Source: Amblyornis subalaris
Lineage: Eukaryota; Chordata; Aves; Passeriformes; Ptilonorhynchidae
Reading direction: 5' to 3'
Length of the DNA stretch: 64,000 nt
NCBI GenBank assembly: GCA_018881555.1
Contig: JACAXG010000075.1
Location: 2,114,830-2,178,829 of the forward strand
The translations under genes were made by a program, and so were the position numbers. Position 1 is the first letter of the stretch, and the number at the start of each line of letters is the position of its first letter. A model generated the notes under the pieces. The model saw nothing but the letters and a program-made list of their open reading frames with translations, made no database searches and was not told the DNA's origin. Positions 13,801-25,800 of this stretch are shown one piece after another.

Positions 13801-16800
13801 AGTCAATTAAAGCTCTAAACAAACCCTGTATCAAGTGCTGGTTTCTCATGTGCCCCTTCACAGAACAGCCAGGCTGCTCAAGTGATACAAGAACAACTAC
13901 ATCTAATTTTAACCTTTTATTNTGGGGGAAGATATAATTTTAGACTGGCTTTAATTTAGAAACATTTCTCAAAGAAAAGTGATACGCCCGCCAGCAAGAA
14001 AAATATTACTCTGAACTCCTTGCTGAACTTAATGCACTAAAAATCTGTTTTCCTCCATGGATACTCACTCTGCTTTTCATACTGGGTTCAAGACTCAGCC
14101 GTTGCACAGAGGGGGAACATGTCATGCTGGATTTGATTGAGATAAATTGGAAAAACAAAAGCTTGCTTCTCATGGGAAACATCCTGCAAGTGGTGCCCCA
14201 GGCCACGACTCATCCCATACTTATCCATGAAGTCATTACACCTCTCCAGAAAAGTCACACCACGTTACAGCATCTTTTTTATCTTCGAGAGCGGTGGCCA
14301 ACTGCCCACAAAGAAAACTGCTCTGTGATTAAGAGGGAGAAGCTTGGTCTGGAGGTGGCTGGTAAATACGTCCAGTTTGTCTGTCTGTCTGTGTTACAAG
14401 ATTAAAAAGTCTCATGATTTTAGAACGTCTGGTATGTGGTGCTGGCTGGAAAACAGGGCTGGGGACGAGGGATCCTGTACCTACAGCATCCTCAAGTGAC
14501 ACAAACATCCATCAAGTGGTCAGGGCTGGTTTTAGGAGACCTTCACAGCATTTCAAGCCATGTATTAATTTTGCAATCACGTGTCTGTGGGTAAGTTTCT
14601 ATTCCCACTTCAGCCAAGCCTTGCCTCACAGTGCAGAGCTGATGGAAATTCCAAATGACTGGCCACGAACTCCGAATTTGACTAAACAAGAACCACCAAG
14701 GGAGCAGCACGTGGTACCACTGCCTGTGNAAAGGGCCACGGTGCTACTCTGAGAAGTAACATGAAAAGCAGATGTTTTTTAAGGCTGTGCCCACATTACT
14801 TTCTATAGGAGCAGAGAGGCTCATGCCATGGGAAAGCACAATTGGAAAAATCCAAGTTTATCTTCTGGTGCTGACAGAAAACTGATAATAAAATAATCTG
14901 ACAGTGTTCTCTCCTTGCCCTTCCCTAGCCATCCACTCATTTCTGAAGAATAAACCTCAGCATCTATTCAAATTGCCACCAGCAGTGGTGATTGGCTTTA
15001 ATGTCTCCAATTACAGATGGTTTTGCACCATTATCGTTATTTCCAACCTGCTCCAGGAAGCAGCAACAAGAAAAGTGTAAAGTTCAGGCTNTGCATAAAA
15101 AAAAAAAAGGAGAAACTCCCAGGGAGCAAACGAGGAGAAAGCACAACGTGACCTCCCGGCAGAGATGTGACAGAAAAAACGTTGAGGAAGTGCAGAGCAG
15201 ATAATGAAAATGAGGCATCAGCTTCTAAAAGCTAAAGTCCATCAACCTTCAGGAGAAAGAAAAGGGAGCNGCCATCGTCCCATTAACTCCTCCATCATCC
15301 CACTAACTCCTCCATCGCCCCACGGGACTGTTCTTGCAATCTGATCCAAGCCTGGTTTTACTCTCTGTAGTTCCTAGGGGCTTCTACACATTCTGACACA
15401 CAAGGCGTGCACTTGGAGGGACCAGGACTTCGAATGAACATTTTTCTCCTTGAAAATACCACTTTTCAGATTTTTAGAATGCAAGCAAGCCACCAGAAGA
15501 TTTAAGAAACACCCAGGCTATACAACTGATTTAGCAGCAGTGTCCAGTTAATTCACCAGACCTTTCCAGTTCATCAGTGCATTATTAATATCAACACTGC
15601 AGTTTCAAGCAGAACAGAACCCAGGTGAGCTGTAAGCAGGAGTTTCTGTTGAGATAATTGCAAAAGTGATTTAAAAAAAAAGTTATATGTGATTCAAGTA
15701 TTCCAGGATATTTCAGTTCATTGTAGAAAGCTTAGGACAGCTGGAGGAAGTAAAGACACAAAAGAAACAAATGACAAAGTAAGAGACACAAATGACCCTC
15801 ACACAAACAGGCTCCATTTCAACTTATTTTAAAATTAATTTCTGTGTTTTGCACCCTCCATGTATTTTTCTTTCAACCACCTCAGCAACTCAATAGCAGT
15901 AATTTGAGCACAGGTATTAGAGAGAACCCTTTTTTATTTCCTTTGTTTTAGGCTTGACATGTGAATTGGAGAACAGTGAGGGCTGGAAATGAACACCTCA
16001 CTTCACAAAAAGAATTCAGCCCTGGGAAGGGGAGCACTGCTGCACCTCCCACCTGGCTNAGGCAAGCTCAGCCTTTGTTTCTCACTTTTTCCTTTACACA
16101 CAGAACCATCATTTTCTGGGTTACTCACAATAGTTTTGAATGATCTGCGTGGAAAGAGCAAAACCTCTCCTGAAGCTCATAATTACTATGAAAATACTCC
16201 TGTATTAGTCACGAGGAAATAAATGAAGAAAAAAAAAAAGAGAGTAAGTTCTGTGGATTTCTAAATTATTCTGTCTACTTCATAAACGTGGNGTAAGCCC
16301 TGTTTGTGAGCTTCTCTTTTAAGAAGGAAAATTAAGTAATTTTTATGATGAGTTTCCTTACAAGCTCAGCTCCTGGAACAAGAGAACTAAAAGGAATTAG
16401 GTTTGACTTGAAAAAGTTTTTAGTAGCCCTGACAGGAAACGGTTTATTTGTGTGGGTTTGGTTTTTTTTAAATTATTTACACCAAAAACATCCCTTTTTT
16501 TCCAGATAATGGACTCATTATTGCACAAGTGTCTGGCTTTTAAACCTTCAAATTCTAACCTAAACCAGTTTGGGTAGGGCCAACACACGACTCACTTCAG
16601 CTGCAAACTGTGACCGTTTTGGGAGGCCAAAATGTGACCCCTCCCCAGGGCCAAACCCCGGAACCAATTCAGAATGAAACTGAGATGCTGAACCCTCAAG
16701 CCCAGACAAACCCAGCCCGGCTCTCCAAGGGCGGCACTGGCAATAAGGGCACTGCCTTTCTGACTCCTCTTTAAAGGCACATTTCTGCTCTTTCGCACGG

Positions 16801-19800
16801 CCTGAAGTTTTTGCCGTGCCCTCTTCCACTCTGCTGCCGGGCAGCCCTGTAAGAATTCCTGACAAACCCACGTATTCCAGCTCAGAAATATCCGGGCTGG
16901 TGTGTGACCTCGGCACAACCGTTCCCATTGTACCTCACGTTTCCTGTTTGTGCTCGCCCCGGGCCCGGCCACCAGCACAAACCCCCTCAGCAGTTGCCCC
17001 CTCTGCTCCAGCAGCAGCAAACAGAATCCACATTTAAGCAACAAAAACACCAACAATGCCAACGGCCAGAGCTCGCCCTGAGCTTTTGACCGGTGAGGAA
17101 TTCGCCGCCATCCATCCCGTGAGGGATTTCACATCCGCAGGGAGGAGAAAGGACGTCGCCGCGCCCTCCTCGCGTGCAGCGCTGCGACAGGCACTCATTT
17201 CAAGCACATTTTGCGGCCACATCTTTGACAATCCGTTTTTCAGAGCTGAAGTGAAACCAAGGCACGAGGCAGAGCGTTGGGTGGGGACGGCCANGGCCCA
17301 CGATCCCAGCCCAGCACTCCACCTACCGTCCCCTGCCCCGGCGCCCTCCGGCACCGCCGCCTCATTCATTCACTGTCGGCAGCAGAGACCTCTCTGAGAT
17401 GTACAAACACAAAAAATTCCTGATGAGTTACCCTCAGTCATCCTCTGCTGGTAATGAGGTGATTCATGCTGTTCATATTTTAATATACCACCAACAGAAA
17501 ACATCTCAGGACTGAGGAAAAAGCTGTGTGCTGCTAAAACCAATATTTAGAGTCATTAATCATAATAGTTGTATTTCCTACAGAACCACATCATGATTAC
17601 TATTTTTAAGGGGTGTTTTTAAAGAACTGTGAAAAACCTTTAATGGGCTTCAGGAAAATAAGCCAGCAGACTTGTTTTGAAAGTGTCAGAATGGAAAGGA
17701 TTCTTGGAAGAGTGGCCTGCTTCCCTGTTTCTGCGTTGAAGATCTGCTCTGTGCCAGCCCTTAGCTCGGTGCCAAGTGCAGCATGAGAATTATTTCCCAA
17801 AAAGCCATGTCAGATTTTACATTTAGTGCTGGCTACAGCTAAGGAAGCAGCATTAAACTAGGAACTGACACATCAGACAATGTTCAGGCCTTTTATAACA
17901 TGCGGAAAGCTCTTGAATCACAGAAATAGTAATAAAAAGTCTATTATCAAACTGACACGCTTGACCTGTCCCCCCCTTGCAGGGATGTGTGTGCCAAGGA
18001 TTGGTGACCAAAAAAATCCAAATCAGATGTGAACTGAAATGATCCCGGGGCANTAACACCCCTCCCACACTGAGGCTGCTTTAAACTGTCAATTCTACTT
18101 TTAGCAAACCGTTTCCAAGTACTCTTTTCTCAGCTAACCCCNGGATCTCTCCTGGCACTGGAACGCAAAAAGCAGCTGGTGAGAGATGCTTTGGAGAATC
18201 CAGACAAACGACAGTTTTCAACACTGCAAAAACAGCTAAGCAGGCCAGGGAAAGCAAACATCAGAGTCATTCCTACGCTGCACCCACTGCATAACCACTT
18301 CCACAGCCTGCCCAGCAAGGCTGTGCTTGGGAACAGTTGGATATGGAAAAGGCCATAGCCAGTAAGTGGCTAATCCAGTGTATTTAACATGGATGCACCT
18401 GTGTGACAGCTGAAGGAGCCCGAGCAGGTGCCTACATGCCATCAATTCCTCCACGTGCCCTCAGTGGCACAGACAATGCTGCAAGTCCCAGCAGAGCTCA
18501 GCACCACATGGGTGGGCCCAAGGGCATTGTTCTCCCAGCATGTAATTGCATTCCCGACAATCTCCCTGTACATACGGCTTTAAAATGAGCAATTAATTAA
18601 AAGCAATTTGAAAGCACTTACTGGGTGTATTCTCTATTGCCAGCAAATCCGGGCACTAAAGCAGGAGAGGATTTGTGTTGTAACTTTTCCTTTCTTTGAG
18701 TCAATAGAAGANTAAGTTTTACCATAATGAAGAAATGTAATTAAGTATATGGAGCATGAAGAGTAGATCAACAGTAATGCAAANGTTAATACAGAGAGAG
18801 CCCCACTGAATGCATTGTATTTCTACTTTTANAGGGAACTGCTGTACAAATAACAAAGCAAAATAGTTACAACTCCTCCCTTTGAGAGCTGGGGCTTCTA
18901 ATTGCTTTCTTTCCAGATAGGTTAAATCCAGAAAATCTCTGAAAGAGTTCACCCCTAAGAGTTGCACCAACAGCCCCATGTTAGTACTCCTTGTTCCCTC
19001 TCACAGCAGCTGGAGGCTCAAACTGAGCAGATATCAAGCACTGTTTTACTACAGTGATAACATATTCCACGTACACGTTGCTGATACAGCTGCAGTGATA
19101 AGAATATTAACAATTCAGGTACTTAAAACGAAAACACGGNTTGTTAAGGGCCAGGAACTCCTGTTTTTACACTCCCTCTGCCACCTAGTGGCAACNACCG
19201 CGTGGGTTCCACCGAGGTGTAAAACCATGAGGTGCTCAGACAGTGCCCAGAAGGTGTTAACTGACCTGAAGAGTCCATGCTAATCACTAAATCTTGCACA
19301 GGAGAAAAAAGGGAAGCAAATCCTGGCTTCTCGTTCTTCCTACACTCACTGCCTTAATGGAATTCCCTCAATGTAACAGGAACATGCTTATCTGCCTCAC
19401 ATATTTAAAGCAAAGCAGTATTTCTCCTGTAGCAACACATTAGATGTTGATAGTACATTTTTATTACATTTTATTCTATAACACCTTCCAATTATTCAGT
19501 GTAACCTATTCAGTCTGTTTCCTCCTCCTAACAAAGTGATGTGAAACCTTCCCTATGTCATGTTCCAAATAAATACCTTCCCTAACAATGTTAAACTGAA
19601 TTTCTTCTCCTGGGTGATGCATCCCTGTAATCTTTGGAAGGTTGTTCACCTCTTAAACACCCACCGTAAGTTATACAGATGATATATTTTCTAGAACTTA
19701 CTTCAATGTCAGCTCAGGTCATGGCCTAAATACCTCCACGAGGTTNAAACACCCCACAAATAATCAAAGTGATGTATTATGAAATTTAATTTTTCTGTAT

Positions 19801-22800
19801 TGAAGTAATTCAGAACTATTGAAACATGTGGATTTTTAAATACAGAGTAAAAAAAAGGTTAACTCATTCCACCTCCTTTAAGAAAAAAAGTGGTGCTGGC
19901 TTAGGAAGACTTCATGTGCCAAAATCACAGAAGTTACACTAAGAGTAAATCTGAGGCTACTCATCCCATGCCATTCCATCTCACAGGCACTGCCCTGCTG
20001 TGGGGAAAGGCAGGAGTTTCTTGTAGTGTTTTCTGTGTTATTGTTAATGATTAAAGCAGCTCTGAAAGTAAACATCTGTAATTGTTCCAAATACAAGATG
20101 ACATTTGTTGCATAAACTGGTTTTAATTATTTTGTGGCCATGAATCCTTTTCTTGAATCCAGGACAGTGGTTTCATAAACCAGGAACTAATCCAATGGCC
20201 AAAAGCAAAACACACCCAAACATTTCCCTGACTTTCATAGCTACGTTGAGATAAACAACATCATGCAAATTTTCGTAAGATATTTTATCTTCATAGAAAA
20301 ACATTTTTCTTGCTATTATTTTCAAAGCAAAATTATTACACACAGAACTTTAAACCAGCTGCCTATTTTGGTGGTTTCAGTTAGAAAAATGATGATTTTA
20401 AACTACTAAAAAAATACTCTGAAAAATTTTAAATGGAAACATTTGAGCTGCACACACTAGAACATGCTTCACTTAAATGAGATTAGAGGACAGAGCTTGC
20501 AGATTTGGCTCATTGTTTCAAAGTGAGGATTGACAAACAGCAGGCCAATATCTACACTTCAATAAACACAGAGCTTACAAACTACAAAACAAGGTGATGC
20601 AGTGTAGAGCATAAACAGCATTCAATAGAGCACCACCTTTAAAAGTATTTAATGTTTAGAACTTGCAGAACATTGTCTATTCGCCTATCTTAAAATATGC
20701 AACAATTAAAGTACTCAATTCAGAAAGGACATGGTGTGGAAATATCCTTACCAAGTAGAGCAGAAAGGTGTGGAGACCTGTTCCAAGCCCAACAGAGGAC
20801 AGAATGCCCAATCCTACCCAGTAGGCACACCAGAAGAACTTCTTCTCCATATACCGCACATACTGAGCGAGAAAAGTCACAAAAGAGAAAAAAAAAAATA
20901 TAAATTATGCAATCTCCAAGGGAGAAAATTAAGCTACAAGCTAACACAGACATTTATCTGGATTATAACAACTGAAATAGAAATCTAGATACTTCTATTT
21001 GCCATTTATTACAGTTACAGCACAGACATGTAGAGAAAACAGAAAAGAAAAGCCCCCACATCTTGGCATCAGCAAGTTTCCAAGGAGATAGATGAAAATT
21101 CAGGTTCAATAGCAGGAGGTTGAAATCCAGAACAGGCACATGAGGAGCAAGCCTCAGGCAGTGTCCAGTAGAGCCCAGGCAGCTCAGGGAATTGTCTGAA
21201 CAGATTAAATAAAGGAATAAAATCAGCTGCACTTCCAGTGAGTCTGCTGAATGTTGTATCTTGGACCAGTGAGTAGCAGGGTTGTTACTTTTAGGAAACC
21301 ATTAAAACGCTGGTTTTCTGCTGCACACAGAAACGAGGGGATATGGGAAAGTCACAGCAAGTTCTGGGCACTGTTTTACACCATCCATGGACCAACAGCA
21401 CCAAGACGAAGTTTACACCATTCTTATCCAGGCTCCAACCNGCCAGGGCACAAAAACATCCCAAAAATGCCAAGGGCACAGGGCTGACACCTCCCTTAAC
21501 AGGGAGCTCCTGCACTGGCTGTCACCTGAGAGTGACACTGCCCTCACCAGTCCCAGAAGATCAGGTTTCTTCCCAGCAGGCTCAAGGAAACCCGGGAAGT
21601 CAGGACTCCTGTTCCAGCCCTGCACGTCCCTCAGGCAGCGAGTGACACACCACAGCAGCAGGGACGGAAGTTCTTTGAAATTGGGAACCTGCTCATTTCA
21701 GAGCTCTAAGATGATTCAGCTGGAAAGGGTTTCAAAGGGCTGTCTGTCCTCCAGGAAAATCTGAAACTCCAAGACAAATGGGAAGGGGAAATGTGCAGAC
21801 ACCACTGTCACTAAGCCTAAACAATGTCTTACACTTCCAGTGATGCAAAAGCATCAGTCTGTGTTCACCAAAGCTCCACAAAGCTTTCAAACGACCATTT
21901 GAAAACAATGGGGCTATGAGAAGCATCACAGGACCAGATTTGAACCATGAAACCATTTTATATCTCTGTATACGCCTGTCCTAGCTGGGCAGGAGACCCT
22001 TCCACAGAGACTGAAGAAACATTTCTTGGGAACCACAAAGTTCTGCCATGACTCAGTACAACATTATCCCTCTAGAGCTCCCACCACTATTAAAAGCTTG
22101 CTAACAGCAGATGTGAAGGAGTGCTGCAGCACCCGAGGTGTGCTTACTCAGGAACAGAAGAGACACCTCCAGATCCAACAGAGCAAATGGCACAGCTCAT
22201 CACTCCCCACCTCTGAAACACAACTCATCCACACCCAACAGAGCACTCACGACTTGAGAAACAAAACTTTAGTATGCAGTTCAAAAGATACATTATAAAT
22301 TCACGGAGATCCCAGCACCATTCATTCAATCCCCAGCACAGGGACAGGGAGTGTGAGTGAGCAAGGAAAGCAGAGGGTGGTACCTGTTGATGTGTTCCTT
22401 CGATGTAGTACATGGCTGTGAGCACTGCCAGTGCCAGCACCACGCACACCAAGANGCCTCGCCGATGCCACAATCTTAAAGACAAATGGCAAATTAGGGT
22501 TTTTCATCATGGAGCACGCATTTCAAAGTAACTCAGTTATCCCTGGGGACTGGGGCTGCCTGGATGTACTCAGCAGGGACAATGGCAGCTGAAAAGTTTN
22601 CTATAGTAAAAGCATAAACCTCCCAAGAAAATATCTGGGGAGCCTTTACTCTTTAGGGAAAAAGCTCCGCTTGGCTGTCAAGCGAGATCAAAGTTCAGCC
22701 NCGCATATTTTATTTTTTTTTTAATAAAGAAAAACAAAGTAAGTGTCTGAAAACAAACACAAGCTGCAAACAATTCAGCTTCTGCAGCCAAGAGTTAGCC

Positions 22801-25800
22801 ACAGGCCCTCAGCAGCAGCTGTGGCCAAGCACAGAGCAAAGCAGGCCCTGCGCTGGCCCTGGGCAAGGACGAGCTGGGTGGAATTCAGCAGTGCTGATTT
22901 CCAACTGTGCTGCTGGGCAGAGCCACAGTGACAGTCACAGGGACAAATCTGTACATTATTTTGTCTCCCCATATCTATTCAAATTAGTATCTTGTAACAG
23001 CTGTAAATTTAATAAATATATTTTAGGTAACTATGAAGCATTAGAGGAATAAAGGGAGTAAAGTGTTTTCCAATGTAATTTGCTGCCAAATCACTTTGGA
23101 GCATGTTTGGCTCTCTTGGGTTTTTTTCTGCTTGATGTGTATGTGGTCACACAGAGTAGATTAGCAAATACATTTATTATTTTCCAGAAAACACTATTAT
23201 ATTGTCACCCAATGATATATAAAAAACCAAGTGCTAGCATCACTTAAAATTCTCAGACTATAACAGCTAACTATGAACATAACTTACCTATTTGGACAGA
23301 AAAAGATGGAAATGTAAGACATAATACAGAAAAACAGCCACAAATATTTCATATTAAGCAAACTGGAAAAAGCACTCAAATTATTTTAAAATTAAAGTTA
23401 GTGCTGCTTACATTAGTATGACAATTGAATTTTCAAGTGATTGCCATTTAAAACATGATTTATGCAACGGAACACAGGAGATCATTAAGAGTCAATCCGA
23501 GGTCTCAACTTAATACTTATAATAGTCAGGGTTATTTTCTGTTAAGATTCTGTCAGGGTAGTGCCAGACAACTAAATGTGCTGCACAGCAGAGGAGGCAA
23601 GTGCTATCTGGGACAGAATTGGATGTCTAGGAAGCCAAATAAGATTTGAGGTCTTAAAATAAATCCTCAAATGTTATTTCTGCTCAGTTTAAATAAATGC
23701 TTGGATATTGTCAGAAATTACTGATGTCAGACCAAATAAAACAGTTCTCAAAGAGACAATTCCTAATGGTAGTTGAAAGAATGCACATAATAAAATAAGT
23801 AAACTGGGGGGTTAGACTTTTTTAGGGGTGTGTGGGGTGTAAAAGGGAATTAGGACCACACTAAATAAACCTGGTATTTTTCATACCAATAATTTCATAC
23901 AAAAGAAAATGGAAAATAGAAGTTTCTGTCAGTAAATCTGAACTGGCAGCACCTCCAGCCTAGCCCAGAGGGTCAGTGAGCACAACCCTTAGCACCAGGC
24001 TCAGCTCACCCTGCAGAGGAGCAGCCCAACAGCTGGAATCACCCAAGGTGATGTTAGATCCTGTCTGCTGACTGGGAAAAGCTTTCCCAAACACAACAGA
24101 GCCCAGTTACCAACACAGGCACTGGATGGCTGCTCCTCTTGGTATTTTCATTGCAAATTTTACTCATGTTTTGGCAGCCTAAACCCTCGGGCCTTGTGCC
24201 TTAAGAACTGGCTCTGCATTTCAGCACTAGCAGGGAATGGCAGGACTGCTCCTCACAAATTCTCTCACTGGAATAAAAGCTGATTTTATCCAGGGTGAAA
24301 ATAACACTCAGGGAAAGTGCTTTAATAAATCATTTCCTGCTGTAAAAGGGCCCACAGAGAAGCAAAGTCCTCTTTACAGCATCATAAACATCACTGCAAG
24401 CTCCACATAACCCTCATCTCTGCCCTGGCTGAGCTATTTGAAGATTACTCAGTGATACCAACACCTACATTAATAGGTGAGTGTTTAACACTGCAGCCAT
24501 AAGCACAACACCCCTTGCCTTAAAGGTCCCTAAACACTGTCCCACTCCTTCAAGCTGGAATATTCAACTCTTCAGAAAGGAAGTTTGCAATTTTCTCCCA
24601 CAGGCACCTTACTGCACTCATGTAATTTAAGCAGAAGGTCTGAGTGCACAGCTACAAGTGGGGGATGTTCCAACAGCCACCTTTAAGAGATAAAAACACA
24701 TGCTCTCTGCAAAAAGAACTTTAAAGTTGTGAATCATCAGGGAAAGTGAGATGTCAGAATGACCTACTGAATCAGAGCATGGGTTTCCCCAGAACGCTTA
24801 GTAGAAGTTAAAGAAATGATCTTTACTTTATGGTCCATTCCTTCAAGTTTATTAGAGTTTCCAGGAAAAAATACTGCAAGGTAACAAGCGGTTTTTTCCA
24901 CAGTACAATATTCAACCTCTCCTCTCGGTCCCTTCGCTTCCGCTCGCTCAACATAGAGGAATCTGCAAAGGAAAAGCAAAAAAAATATATATAAAAGCAC
25001 AAGCTGGCAGCTCAGATTCTATCCCACACAGAAATACACTGATTTTTAAAAATTTGTTAGGAAGTTAATGTGAGCTCTCAGCCATCTTTTCTCCTCATCC
25101 CAAAGCATTTGCTCCAAGTGTGCCAGGAATCAGGCGACTCCCAGGAAATGCAGTGGTTTTTTCCCCCCTGTAGCTGACAAGCATCCAAGGAACCAGGGTG
25201 CAAAAGGCCTGGCATCCCCAGCAGCCTTTCTGCAAGGCACTGCATGGGGAGCTAAAACCAGCCACTAACCCCAGGTCAAATGTGACTTTAGCACCCACTG
25301 CAGGGACATTTCCCTTTGAACTTTTGAATTGGTTCTCTTCCAGGAGAGCTATTCCCAGAGTGCTCTGCTGGAACTGGATGGAATTACACGTGCTGTTTAT
25401 CCCCCTCAGCCACCGTGTAACTGGATAAGAGCACCTGCCCTCCCAGTCGGGATCCTCCAGCCTGTTCAGCTTCTCCCAGACTCCTCCTGTGGAAAGGAGC
25501 TGCTTTTGGAGCACAACCCTTCCTGGGACTGACACTTTTCCTGCAGTGCTGTGGTTACAAGGCAGAGCTCACACCCAGCCCAGTCCCTGCTCACTGCCAC
25601 GCAATGACATAAAAAATTTCTCCTAATCAAGGCGTTATTTTGTGCTCACAATAAGATGAGTAAAACCCCAAATCCGAGCTGGTTTTTTGGAGGAGAATGG
25701 CTTGTTCAAAACTAAGAGCGGTAATAATTTTTAAACTTTTAAAGAAAAGGAATTCTGGAATAAGAGGAAAAACATAATACCAGTAAACAAAGAAAAAATT

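Larger units (their letters stand above)
9508..20751 (-). other. VMP1: VMP1 intron 5 (11.2 kb)
   Basis: This is the largest complete intron here. No conserved exon or RNA gene was recognised. It contains CpG-rich islets (about 12355-12620 and 16890-17395), a 20-bp minisatellite (15272-15323), a short TGTC tract (14379-14394) and a CTCF-like motif (19178-19191). The rest is AT-rich unique sequence. Confidence 0.85.

Noticed and set aside
21705..21752. Possible CR1 tail in VMP1 intron 4
   Set aside because: Only a loose resemblance (GATGATTCAGCTGGAAAGGG) and no further matching sequence; too weak to call.
25095..25535. A 146-codon minus-strand open frame in VMP1 intron 2
   Set aside because: No recognisable domain, no splice context and no similarity to known proteins; chance ORF in an intron.
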